A DNA stretch of 64,000 nt. It comes from Streptomyces broussonetiae. Its GTDB lineage: Bacteria; Actinomycetota; Actinomycetes; Streptomycetales; Streptomycetaceae. Shown one piece after another: positions 33,766-42,609 of this stretch. A model generated the notes under the pieces. The model had not been told where the DNA came from. It did not search any database and saw only the letters and a program-made list of their open reading frames with translations. Where the stretch lies: assembly GCF_009796285.1 (NCBI RefSeq), contig NZ_CP047020.1, positions 9,176,001-9,240,000 on the forward strand. Reading direction: 5' to 3'. The first letter of the stretch is position 1; the number at the start of each line of letters is the position of its first letter. The translations under genes were made by a program, and so were the position numbers.

Positions 33766-35409
33766 ATGAGCACGCAGGACGCGATGGAGACGGCGGCGCT
33801 GGTCACGGCCGCCCGAGAAGGCGACACACAGGCACAGGACGCCTTGGTCAACGCGTACCTCACCCTGGTCTACAACATCGTGGGCCGGGCCCTGAACGGC
33901 TCGGTGGATGTGGACGACGTGGTGCAGGAGACCATGTTGCGGGCCCTGGACGGACTGGGCGGACTGCGTACTCCCGAGCGTTTCCGGTCCTGGCTGGTGG
34001 CCATCGCGATGAACCAGGTCCGGGAGCACCGGCAGCGTCGGCTTTTTGCCGCGGGCGGGGTGGAGGAGGCCGAGGACCTGGCCGATCCGGGTGCCGACTT
34101 CGTCGATCTGACCGTCGTCCGGCTCCAGCTCACGGGGCAGCGCCTGGAGACGGCGCGCGCGACACGCTGGCTGGAGCCCGACGACCAGGAACTGCTGTCC
34201 CTGTGGTGGCTGGAGTGCGCCGGTGAGCTGACGCGGGCCGAGGTCGCTGCGGCCCTGGACCTCTCGTCCCAGCACGCCGCGGTGCGGGTCCAGCGGATGA
34301 AGGCACAGCTGGAGGCGGCGCGCGTGGTGGTGCGGGCGCTCGACGCCCGGCCGCTGTGCGAGGAGCTACGGACCGTGCTGGCTTCCTGGGACGGCAGGCC
34401 CTCGGCGCTGTGGCGCAAGCGAATAGCCCGGCACGCGCGCGGCTGCACGCGCTGCAGTGGGTTGTGGAGCGGACTGATGCCCGCCGAGGGGCTGCTGGCC
34501 GGTCTGGCACTGATCGCGGCCTCACCCGCGCTGCTCGCCATGGTCTCTTCTGATGCGGGAAAGCTTGCCCCGGCTGGTGCCGTGGCACCGCTCGACGCCC
34601 CGGCGGGTGGCGCGGCACCGGACTCCGGCACCGGGCGGCGCGCCGCACGGGGTCGGGCCGGCTCGCGCACCCAGTCCCGGCGGCGGCGCCGGATACGCCG
34701 ACGGGCCGTCGGCGGCGCCGTCGTCGCGGCCTGCGTGGCGGGAGGCGGCCTGTGGTACTTCGGAACCGACGCCGGTACGAGCGCCGACCGCGCGAACGCC
34801 GACCGAAGTGCGGCGGTCCCCGTCCTGGACCTCTCCACTCCCAGCGCCGAGGGCGGATCGCCGTCGTCCTCGCCGTCCCCGTCCCCGTCGCCCTCCGCGA
34901 CGAAGCGGAAGAAGGCGAACTCCGCCAAGCCGGCGAGCCCGGCCGAGAAGAACACTCCCGCAGCCTCGACCTCCTCGCGCAGGACTCCCGCAGCGGCGGG
35001 CACACCGCTGGCTCAGCCGGATCCGAGCGACGTCGCCGGTCAGGTCGTCGCGCTGGTCAACAAGGAACGGTCAGGCGCAGGCTGCGGTCCGCTCACCGAG
35101 GACCCGCAACTGCAAACGGCGGCCCAGGGCCACTCCGACGACATGGCCGCACGCCACTTCTTCGACCACACCAACCCGGACGGCGCGGACCCCGGGCAGC
35201 GCATCACCGCCGCCGGCTACCACTGGTCCACATACGGCGAGAACATCGCCCAGGGCCAGCAGACCGCCGCAGCCGTCATGCAGTCCTGGATGAACAGCCC
35301 CGGCCACCGGGCGAACATCCTGAACTGCGCCTTCAAGGACATCGGCGTGGGCGTCCACAAGGGCGCGGGCGGTCCCTGGTGGACGCAGGACTTCGGCGCC
35401 AAGATGTGA
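33766..35409 (+). CDS. ECF sigma factor fused to a ZAS-like motif, membrane helix and extracellular CAP/SCP domain
   Basis: 547 residues. Sigma-2 (about 15-95; VDDVVQETMLRALDGLGGL, FRSWLVAIAMNQVREH) and sigma-4 (about 130-195; ELLSLWWLECAGELTRAEV) are clear. Residues about 223-235 (RHARGCTRCSGLW) fit the HxxxCxxC core of zinc-containing anti-sigma domains. A basic stretch precedes one membrane helix (about 312-332). A Ser/Pro linker and a CAP domain (about 427-547; VNKERSGAGCGPL, FFDHTNPDG, GENIAQGQ, WMNSPGHRANILN) follow. The CAP part should be outside the cell and the sigma part tethered inside. ATG 33766 is spaced better from AGGAAG than ATG 33760. Confidence 0.88.
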   Translation: MSTQDAMETAALVTAAREGDTQAQDALVNAYLTLVYNIVGRALNGSVDVDDVVQETMLRALDGLGGLRTPERFRSWLVAIAMNQVREHRQRRLFAAGGVEEAEDLADPGADFVDLTVVRLQLTGQRLETARATRWLEPDDQELLSLWWLECAGELTRAEVAAALDLSSQHAAVRVQRMKAQLEAARVVVRALDARPLCEELRTVLASWDGRPSALWRKRIARHARGCTRCSGLWSGLMPAEGLLAGLALIAASPALLAMVSSDAGKLAPAGAVAPLDAPAGGAAPDSGTGRRAARGRAGSRTQSRRRRRIRRRAVGGAVVAACVAGGGLWYFGTDAGTSADRANADRSAAVPVLDLSTPSAEGGSPSSSPSPSPSPSATKRKKANSAKPASPAEKNTPAASTSSRRTPAAAGTPLAQPDPSDVAGQVVALVNKERSGAGCGPLTEDPQLQTAAQGHSDDMAARHFFDHTNPDGADPGQRITAAGYHWSTYGENIAQGQQTAAAVMQSWMNSPGHRANILNCAFKDIGVGVHKGAGGPWWTQDFGAKM

Positions 35410-35803
35410 CGCGGCTTCGAGCGACGTCGCCGGGGCGGCGGAGCTGTTGTCGAAGAACTCACCGCTGGTGGTCGCGCCGCCGGGTGGTCGGCGGTCGTGG
35501 CGGGGCGGTCGGCGGGCGCGCCACGGACCTCCCGGTGTCCGCGTCCGGCGCAGGCCGGCCGGCGCCGAGTGCGATGAGGAGGCGGGTGCAACGGGCTGTC
35601 ATCTCGGCCGCGCGCCCTGGGGCCGCACCTGGAGAACCAACTGCGGCCGCACGCGCTGACATTGCGTCCTTTCCTGCAGTCCTTCGAGTCCTCGACGCTG
35701 GGCGGCTGGCTCGCCACACGCGCCGGCGGCCACTACGCGACGCTGTACACGCAGAGTGCTGCTCCCTGCGCCCTGCCCCCGGCGACCGCCGTGGAAACCT
35801 GCC
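35410..35803 (+). pseudogene. Gene-poor stretch with a fragment of an AGPS-like FAD-linked oxidase near 35600-35765
   Basis: No intact gene is visible in these 394 bases. Around 35660-35762 the plus strand reads LRPFLQSFESSTLGGWLATR followed by AGGHYATLYTQS. This strongly resembles the segment of FAD-binding alkyl-glycerone-phosphate-synthase-like oxidases that usually reads TLRHFPQSFEFSTLGGW. Nothing recognisable flanks it, and the frame runs antisense into the amidohydrolase gene. It is taken as a short remnant; the assignment is from memory of the motif. Confidence 0.45.
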
Positions 35804-36700
35804 TCACAAGCCGAACAGTCGCGCGGCGTTGTCGTGGCAGACGTCGCGGAGCCACTGGTCCCCGAGTTCCAGACGCTCCAGGGCCTCGAGCTGATGGATG
35901 TAGGGATAGGGGATGTTGGGGAAGTCGGTGCCGAGGAGGATCCGGTCGCCGAGGCCGGCCAGACGTGGCAGCGCACGCCGTGGGAACGGCTCGAGCCGCT
36001 CGGCGAAGTCGGTGAACACCATCGTGGTGTCGAGCCTCAGCTCCTGGTACCGCTCGGCGAGGCCGAGGAAATCCTCGTACTCGGGCATTCCCATGTGCGC
36101 GATGACCAGGCGCAGCCGGGGGTGCCGGGCGAGCACGCGTCCGACCGGTTCGGGTCCGGTGTGCTTGCCCGGCACGGGTCCCGAGCCGCAGTGGATCACG
36201 ATGGGGACTTCGGCCTCGGCCAACAGTCCCCACACGGAGTCGAGCACCTCGTCGGCGGGGTCGTAGGCCCCCACCTGCACGTGTGCCTTGAAGACCCGCG
36301 TGCCTGCCTCGATTGCCTCCCGGACGTAGGACTCGACGCCCGCCTCGGGGAAGAGGGTCGAGGTGTGCAGGGAGTCGGGTGTCCGGTGCGCGAAGCCGGC
36401 GGCCCAGCCGTTGAGCCACTCGGCCATGCCCGCCTTGTGGGGATAGAGCATCGATGTGAAGGCGCGGACCCCGAAATCCCGGATGGTGGCGAGTCGTTCG
36501 GCCTCTTCGGTGCGGTAGGTGATGGGCCATATGAGGTCGTCGTTCGTGGCGCCGAGGGAGTCGAAGTAGCTCCAGACCTTGCGCAGCACGCGCTCAGGCA
36601 TGAAGTGGGTGTGGATGTCGACGAGTCCTGGCAGCCCCAGCCGCTGCCAGAACCGGCGGACCTCGGCTGCCTCGCTCGCCGACTCATCTGCTCGCTTCAT
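35804..36700 (-). CDS. Amidohydrolase 2 family protein
   Basis: 298 residues of the metal-dependent TIM-barrel superfamily. VDIHTHFMPE gives the first H-x-H, VIHCGSGP and VIAHMGMPE the later His residues, and LLGTDFPNIPY the catalytic Asp. ATG 36700 follows AGGGCAG and is preferred over a longer frame starting at 36733. The sequence differs clearly from the amidohydrolases at 7438 and 61573. Substrate unknown; hydrolysis or decarboxylation of a cyclic acid is typical. Confidence 0.83.
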   Translation of the reverse strand: MKRADESASEAAEVRRFWQRLGLPGLVDIHTHFMPERVLRKVWSYFDSLGATNDDLIWPITYRTEEAERLATIRDFGVRAFTSMLYPHKAGMAEWLNGWAAGFAHRTPDSLHTSTLFPEAGVESYVREAIEAGTRVFKAHVQVGAYDPADEVLDSVWGLLAEAEVPIVIHCGSGPVPGKHTGPEPVGRVLARHPRLRLVIAHMGMPEYEDFLGLAERYQELRLDTTMVFTDFAERLEPFPRRALPRLAGLGDRILLGTDFPNIPYPYIHQLEALERLELGDQWLRDVCHDNAARLFGL

Positions 36701-36844
36701 CTGCCCTCGCGAAATCGTGGTGGTGCTCCACAACCATGGCGCACTTGAAGTACCTCAGATGCCCCACGGTGCCTGGGCGGATCTTGTATCACACCGGGCC
36801 CGGCAGCGCTTGAGGGCGAACAGGCACAGCAGGATCGACCCGAT

Positions 36845-37180
36845 CTAGGTCGTGGTGATGGCGTTGAGTACCCGAGGGATGATGCGTTCGCGGACGGCGG
36901 CGGCCGGGGCGCCGTGAATGATTTCCAGCACCGTGATTCCCTCGTGCATCGCGGTGACCAGCATCGCGATGTCACGGCCGTCGTGCGGGGCGGCCTCGTG
37001 CAGCAGGCCGGTGAGGATCTGGGCCATGCCGGCGATGAGGCGTCCTCGCGGGGCGCCAGCTCGACGGCGATGTCGGGATTGCGGTCGGCATGGAGCGTGA
37101 ACTCCATGGAGGTGAGGAACCATTGTTCGTCGTCGCGGCGGTGGGTGGCGAGCAACTCCAGGACCCGCCGGCCCGGACGT
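36845..37180 (-). pseudogene. TetR-family regulator, C-terminal fragment with frameshift
   Basis: The minus strand encodes LATHRRDDEQWFLTSMEFTL and NPDIAVELAPREDA in one frame. From near 37040 it encodes IAGMAQILTGLLHEAA and VTAMHEGITVLEIIHGA in another. This is the ligand-binding half of a TetR protein. The N-terminal helix-turn-helix is not found upstream. At least one frameshift and a 5' loss are present. It may once have bound the 29-bp palindrome at 38208. Confidence 0.7.
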
Positions 37181-37243
37181 CCACCATCGGTGTCGTGGTG
37201 TGCGGCCGGGGCTTCGTCGGCGACTTGGGCATGGTGTACCTGT

Positions 37244-38124
37244 TCAGACCTTCGCGTAGTCGTCGTAGAACCCTGCGCCGCTCTTCACGCCGAGACGGCC
37301 ACTGCTGATGTAACCACGCAGCAGCGTACGGGGGCCCTACGGGTACTCGGGGTGTGAGGCCGCGTAGTGTTCCTCGATGTCGAGTACGACGTCCAGACCG
37401 ACCTGGTCCATCATCCGGAACGGCCCGTGCTTGAGCCCCGTGTTGACGCGGAACGTCCCGTGTCGACGTCCTGCGGTGTGGACACTCCCTCCGCGACGAT
37501 TTCGAGGCACTCGCGCTTCACGGCGGCCCACACCCGGTTGAAGATGAACCCGGTGCTCTCCTTGTGGGCCTCGAAGGGAGACACCCCGAACTCGGCGAGT
37601 GTGGTCGGCACGAAGTCCAGCACGTCGCGGTCGGTCTTGCCGCAGGACATCACGTCGACGGCGTTCTGCGCGGGCGGCATGTAGAAGTGAATGTTGAGCA
37701 CGCGTTCGGGATGCCGGACGTGGTCGAGGAAGTTACTGCTGGCGTGGGACGAGGAGTTGCTCGCGAGGATCGCGTCGGTGGGGGCGATCGCGTCCGGGGC
37801 TCCGAAGATTTGCTTCTTCAGCTCGAGCCGTTCCGGGACCGCCTCGATGACCAGCCACGCGTCCCGGACCGCTTCGGTGAGAACCGCCACGGCGACCACG
37901 GTTCCCGGCGTGTCGTTCTCGAGGCGACCGGCGACCACGGCGAGGTTCTGTTCGACATGGGCGACTGCCACCTCACCCTGCGACTCGGACGGGTCGTAGA
38001 TCCGCACGGCGCCACCACGGGTCGCGAACATCAGGGCCATGCGACGGCCGAGTGTCCCGGCGCCGATCACGGCCACCGGGCGGGATGCGTAGCCGGCAGG
38101 CACGGTGAAGCTCCCAGCACTCAC
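37244..38124 (-). pseudogene. 3-hydroxyacyl-CoA dehydrogenase with a frameshift and an internal stop
   Basis: The Rossmann motif VAVIGAGTLGRRMALMFATRG, EAVPERLELKKQIF, ASNSSSHASSNFL and RVLNIHFYMPP are intact. The frame shifts near 37455 (after STPQDVDTG) and resumes with FRVNTGLKHGPFRMMDQVG. A TAG codon at 37337-37339 then interrupts just before the expected tail RTLLRGYISSGRLGVKSGAG and GFYDDYAKV. Two independent lesions argue against sequencing error alone. The gene would have had about 290 residues. GTG 38124 overlaps its own Shine-Dalgarno-like GAAGGA. It lies downstream of a strong palindrome. Confidence 0.8.
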
Positions 38125-38207
38125 TCCTTCGACAGGGCTCCGTCGCGACCTTCACGGCGGAGCGATGGGGGAGTCGACTCCCTCGGAGATGTGCACCTCC
38201 AAAACGA

Positions 38208-38236
38208 GTACAACCTGTATCCGATACAGGCTGTAC
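38208..38236. promoter_or_regulatory. 29-bp TetR-type palindrome upstream of the broken HADH gene
   Basis: The core CCTGTATC-C-GATACAGG (38214-38230) is a perfect 8-1-8 inverted repeat. Extending it gives 14-base arms (38208-38221 and 38223-38236, GTACA to TGTAC outside) with one mismatched pair. It is 84 bases upstream of the HADH start. The only TetR-like sequence nearby is a dead fragment at 36845, so the operator may be orphaned. Confidence 0.65.
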
Positions 38237-38433
38237 GCGTCTGGTCGGTGGATGGGTCGCCGGGAGCAGGAGAGGGAGATGTGCAACCCGCACGGGGTCT
38301 GCGGTGACCACGTCGATCGGCCGTGCCGGCCACACCGTGTCCAGGTGCATGACATGCCGGGGCGCCCGAGGCGGAGGCGGCCGACCTGCCCGTGCCTCCT
38401 GTGCCGCCCGGCGTGGCGGTCAAGGTCTCGTCG

Positions 38434-39648
38434 TCACTTGGTGAAGACGAGGCAGACGTTGTGTCCGCCGAACCCGAACGAGTTGGCCAGCGCGGCGGAC
38501 CACTGACCGGTGCGCCGCCCACCGCGCACCACGTCCAGTTCCACGCGCGGGTCGAGTTCGTCGAGGTTGCGCGTGGCCGGCACGGTGCCGTCCTTGAGTG
38601 CGAACAGAGCGGCCATGGCGCCAACCGTTCCGGACGCACCCATCATGTGACCTGTCATCGACTTCGTCGCCGTCACCGCAGCGTGGCCTCCGATCACCCG
38701 GCCGATCGCCTCGGCCTCCGCCAGGTCACCGGACTCCGTAGAGGTGGCGTGGGCGTGCACGACCCCGATGTCGGCCGGGGCCAGGCCGGCGTCACGCAGC
38801 GCCAGTTCCATCGCGAAGGCCTGACCTTCCGCGTCCGAGGCCGTGATGTGGTTCGCGCTCGAACTCACGGCACTGCCGGCCAGCGTGCCGTAGGCACGCG
38901 CTCCACGGGCCCGGGCGAACTCGGCGCGTTCGAGCACCATCATCCCCGCGCCCTCGCCCATGACGAACCCGGACCGCTTGACGTCGAACGGGCAGGACAC
39001 GGTCTCTGGATCCACGGACTGTGTCGACAGGGCCTTCATCTGGGCGAATGCCGCGATGGTGAAGGGGTGCAGGCAGGCCTCCACCCCACCTGCGACGACC
39101 AGGTCCGCCCGCCCGCTGCGGATCAGATCCTGCCCCAGGGCGAGGGCCTCGGCCCCGGACGCGCAGGCACTCACCGGAGTCCTGGCGCCTCCCTTCGCGC
39201 CCAGATCCATGCTCACCCAGGCGGCCGGCCCGTTGGGCATCAGCATGGGGACCGCGAACGGCGACAGCCGGCGAATCCCGGCGCGTTCGAAGACGTCGTC
39301 CTGCCCCAGAGTGCTGAGGACACCACCGGTCCCCGTACCGATGACGACGGCGAATCGTTCCGGCTCGACCTGTGGAGCGCCGGCGTCCTGCCAGGCTTCG
39401 CGCGCACTGAGGATGGCGACCTGCTCGCCGCGGTCCAGCTTCCTGGCCTCGGTCCTCGGAAGCAGGGAGGCAGGGTCCGTCGTGAGTCCGGCCGCAACGT
39501 GCACGGGCAGGTCCGCGGCCCACTCCTCGTCCAGGAAACGCACCCCCGACTTACCGTCCAGCAGCCCCGACCACGACGACGGCGCATCGGCTCCCAGCGG
39601 CGTCATCGCACCGACGCCCGTCACCAGTACATGACCGTTACGGGTCAC
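38434..39648 (-). CDS. Beta-ketoacyl-ACP synthase II (FabF-like), stand-alone
   Basis: 404 residues with the complete KASII triad: Cys in VSACASGAEA, His in VVHAHATST and His in NSFGFGGHN. TPLG, GTGTGG and MGEGAGMMVLE are also present. GTG 39648 has a strong AAGGAGG ribosome site. KASII condenses malonyl-ACP with acyl-ACP. No acyl carrier protein, ketoreductase or acyltransferase is adjacent, so it is not part of a visible type II PKS or fab operon. It may supply a special acyl chain or complement primary metabolism. Confidence 0.9.
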   Translation of the reverse strand: MTRNGHVLVTGVGAMTPLGADAPSSWSGLLDGKSGVRFLDEEWAADLPVHVAAGLTTDPASLLPRTEARKLDRGEQVAILSAREAWQDAGAPQVEPERFAVVIGTGTGGVLSTLGQDDVFERAGIRRLSPFAVPMLMPNGPAAWVSMDLGAKGGARTPVSACASGAEALALGQDLIRSGRADLVVAGGVEACLHPFTIAAFAQMKALSTQSVDPETVSCPFDVKRSGFVMGEGAGMMVLERAEFARARGARAYGTLAGSAVSSSANHITASDAEGQAFAMELALRDAGLAPADIGVVHAHATSTESGDLAEAEAIGRVIGGHAAVTATKSMTGHMMGASGTVGAMAALFALKDGTVPATRNLDELDPRVELDVVRGGRRTGQWSAALANSFGFGGHNVCLVFTK

Positions 39649-40116
39649 GCGACCCTCCTTGAATTGTTAAGACGCCACATAGCGCCCGACTTGCCTTGAT
39701 GGAGATCATCTCAGTGTTCAGAACGGAGATCAGGGTTTGAGTTGATCGATTCGGAAGCAAGGAATTGTCACATCTCTACAATTTGCGAGATTGAAGTAGT
39801 GGTGTCGCAGGAGCTGGCGACTGCTGAGGGAGGGCGGTGATCGGGCGGCCCGGACACCGGTGGCGCCCACAGGGGGGAAGGTCGCGCGGCCGGCGCCGGA
39901 GCCTTTGTGCGCGGCCGCTGTGACGTAGGCATCAGTGCTGTCGCGGCATGTTCCACGCCGCCCACGCCTTTCCCCTTTTTTCGGCCTCGCTACTGCGGTC
40001 ATGCGATCCGGGACCGGGTCGTGCGCAAGATCGCGGCAATGCGGTCGCGGGGGTCGAGCGGAAATGCGTGAAGTGCATCACTGAGGGGTCGTGCGAAATG
40101 GTGCATTCTGCTCGAT
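39649..40116. other. Long intergenic region between divergent fabF-like and FUSC genes
   Basis: 468 bases. The part next to the fabF-like gene (39650-39800) is relatively AT-rich and probably carries its promoter. ATCTC (39707-39711) and GAGAT (39726-39730) form a loose inverted repeat. The remainder is GC-rich with no family-like reading frame. Confidence 0.45.
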
Positions 40117-41352
40117 ATGCATTATTCCTTCCCTGGTCGGCCCGGCGGACACGCAGCGATGGCACCAGCACCGCGAGCCTGGACGGCAGTACTGCGAGGG
40201 ATCGGTACGATCCGCGCGAGCAGCGATGACCACGTCCTGCGCCATGGTGTGAAGAGTCTGATCGCAGCGGCGCTCACGTGGCAGCTCATCGCCTTGTGGC
40301 TGCCGGGGCAGCAACAGTTCCTGGGTGTGGCCGTTGCGTTGGTCATGGCCAATGAGTCCACGGTGTACAGCTCGGTGGTCCATGCTGCGCGCCGGGTGGC
40401 GGTCCAGGTGTCGGGAGTGGCGCTGGCTGTCGTCACCGCCTGGTTGCTGGGGGCCACCGCGGGAGCGGTCGTGGCCGTCCTGACGGTGGTGCTGCTCACC
40501 GGTGGGCGCCGCAACGGCGAGGACCGGCTCCAGGTCGCATCGACCGCGGTGATCACCCTGACGGCTGCCGCGGCGGCTCCGGTCGGACATGTGGTGTCCC
40601 CGACGATCTCCACCCTTACCGGTGCTGTGGTGGGAGTTGCGGTAAACGCCCTGGTCCTTCCACCGACGTACCTCAGCGAATCCGACGCCGCCGTGCGCAC
40701 TCTGGCCCGCAGCATGGGCACGCTGCTGCAGGACATGGGTCGTGGCCTGGGGGAAGGACGGTCTCAGAGCCACGGGCACATCTGGCTGGAGCGGGTGCGA
40801 AATCTGGAGCAGCAGGTAGTGGAAGCTCGCGACGAGGTGCAGAGGGCAGCCGAGAGCCTGCGCTGGAACGCCCGGGCCGCGCACCGGCATCACATGTTCC
40901 CGGTCTACGAATGTGCCTTGGAGGTCCTCCACACGGCGTCGTACCGGGTGCGGGGCATCGCCGTGACTCTGGCGGAGAACATCGACCAGGAGGTGGACCA
41001 CGGCCTGGGGCAGGGCTTCGCTGTCAGATACGGGGAGTCGCTCGTGTTGGCGGGACAGATGTTCACCACACATGCCGCTGTAGGGCCGGAGGCCGGTTCG
41101 GCTCGGGCCGACGCCCGAAGGCAGTTGCGTAAAACGATCGATCACGTGCTGACCTGGCATGCCGAGGTGACCGATCTGATCGAGCAGGGGGCACTGGGCA
41201 AGCTGGATGCCTGGCATGTCTACGGATCGCTCGTCGCCGACATCGAGCATCTCCTTGCCGAGCTGGACGGCATCAGGCCGCCGTCCCGAAAGGCCGAGGC
41301 GGAGGCAGGACCGGCCGGGATCGGCGAGGTCTGCAACGCATTCAGTGGGTGA
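40117..41352 (+). CDS. FUSC-family (aromatic-acid exporter-like) membrane protein
   Basis: About 411 residues. Five to six hydrophobic segments occupy residues 35-180 (LIAAALTWQLIALWLPG, VAVQVSGVALAVVTAWLLG, VSPTISTLTGAVVGVAVNALVLPP). A long cytoplasmic helical region rich in Glu, Arg and Gln follows. This is the ArAE/FUSC plan. Two starts are possible, ATG 40117 (MHYSFPG) and ATG 40159 (MAPAPRAW); neither has a clear ribosome site. Function is likely efflux of organic acids or an envelope role. Confidence 0.8.
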   Translation: MHYSFPGRPGGHAAMAPAPRAWTAVLRGIGTIRASSDDHVLRHGVKSLIAAALTWQLIALWLPGQQQFLGVAVALVMANESTVYSSVVHAARRVAVQVSGVALAVVTAWLLGATAGAVVAVLTVVLLTGGRRNGEDRLQVASTAVITLTAAAAAPVGHVVSPTISTLTGAVVGVAVNALVLPPTYLSESDAAVRTLARSMGTLLQDMGRGLGEGRSQSHGHIWLERVRNLEQQVVEARDEVQRAAESLRWNARAAHRHHMFPVYECALEVLHTASYRVRGIAVTLAENIDQEVDHGLGQGFAVRYGESLVLAGQMFTTHAAVGPEAGSARADARRQLRKTIDHVLTWHAEVTDLIEQGALGKLDAWHVYGSLVADIEHLLAELDGIRPPSRKAEAEAGPAGIGEVCNAFSG

Positions 41353-41528
41353 TCCGACGGTGATACGGCGACTCTGAGACGGCCTGTCGGCCAGGTTCTC
41401 GGAGGCCGGCTCGGGGCGATTTCACCCCCTGAGGGGACGATGTTCCGAGGTCCGCATCGCCACGCCGCGGCTCATGACAAGCACTGCGTTCCGCCCGATC
41501 GAAGAAGCAGCGGAGGGCTGGTCGGTTG

Positions 41529-42494
41529 CTATGTCCGGTTCGCTGCCTGCTTGACGGTCCTGATCACTGGTGCCGTCTCGAGGTGTGTGATGGCCGGGAG
41601 CGCGGCGACCCGGGTGGTCAGGTACCGGTACAGCTCCCGTTGGTCCGTGCACACCACGCTCGCGTACAGGTTGGTAGGGCCGGTCGTGGCGGCGGCGAAC
41701 GCGATCTCCGGATGGCCGGCCAGCGCCTGACCGGCCTCCTCCAGGTGCGCGGGGGCGACCGAGAGCCAGAGCAGGGTCCGGGCGTTGACGCCGAACATGC
41801 GCCAGTCGAAGTCGATGTCGAGATAGAGCAGGCCGTGTTCGCGCAGCTCCGTCATCCGGCGCCGGACCGTCGTCGGCGACCAGCCGGTCGCCGCGGCCAG
41901 CTGCTCGAACCCGGCCCGGCCGTCGGTGGCGAGCACGGCGAGGAGCCTGCGGTCACCGTCGTCGAGCCACACCGGTCCCTGTCGGTGCGGCATCGGGGGC
42001 GGGCGCAGCCGTTCGATCGCTTCCGCGTCCAGCGACCCGAGTTTTCCGACCAGGTTGTCCAGGCCGCCGTAGAAGGCGTGCAGCACGGAGTGCGCGGTCA
42101 CGCCCTCCACGCGCGGGGTGCGGGGGAGTTTGGCCAGCAGCAGCGCCTCGCTGTCCGCCTCGCTCTCGGTTCGGACCACGCAGGTGATCTCGGTGCCGCC
42201 GGAGCTGAGGCTCACCCAGGACGTGTCGGGGCGTCTGGCGAGCGCCTCCGCGACCGGGAGCGACGCGTTGGGCGCACACCGCACCCGCAGGAACCACAGG
42301 ATGGCGCCGAGCGCGGTCGGGTCGACCCCGCCGAGCACCCGTACCGCCCCGGCCGACCGCAACCGGGCGTAGCGGCGGGCGACGGTGCGATCCGACACGC
42401 CGAGAACCTCGGCGATGGTGCTGAACGGGGCACGGCCGTCGATCTGCAGGGCGTGCACGAGCCGGCGATCCAGCTCGTCGTAGTCGGATTCCAC
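41529..42494 (-). CDS. Lrp/AsnC-type regulator with two tandem HTH-ligand modules
   Basis: 321 residues, about twice the usual AsnC length. The first module has DELDRRLVHALQIDGRAPFS with helix-turn-helix VLGVSDRTVARRYARLRSAG. The second starts near residue 190 with DDGDRRLLAVLATDGRAGFE and GWSPTTVRRRMTELREHG. Each is followed by a RAM-like sensor region. GTG 42494 is chosen because homology starts there. It is divergent from the flavin monooxygenase at 42610 with 115 bases between, and it probably controls it. Confidence 0.86.
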   Translation of the reverse strand: MESDYDELDRRLVHALQIDGRAPFSTIAEVLGVSDRTVARRYARLRSAGAVRVLGGVDPTALGAILWFLRVRCAPNASLPVAEALARRPDTSWVSLSSGGTEITCVVRTESEADSEALLLAKLPRTPRVEGVTAHSVLHAFYGGLDNLVGKLGSLDAEAIERLRPPPMPHRQGPVWLDDGDRRLLAVLATDGRAGFEQLAAATGWSPTTVRRRMTELREHGLLYLDIDFDWRMFGVNARTLLWLSVAPAHLEEAGQALAGHPEIAFAAATTGPTNLYASVVCTDQRELYRYLTTRVAALPAITHLETAPVIRTVKQAANRT

Positions 42495-42609
42495 CGAGCC
42501 GAAGGTAGACGGTGTCAGATATCGGCGCAATGGAGCCGGTTCCTGGCTCGGGCGGCTCGGCCGGCGGAGCGTTGCACCTGTACTGATCGACACATGCAGA
42601 GGAGAGTCC

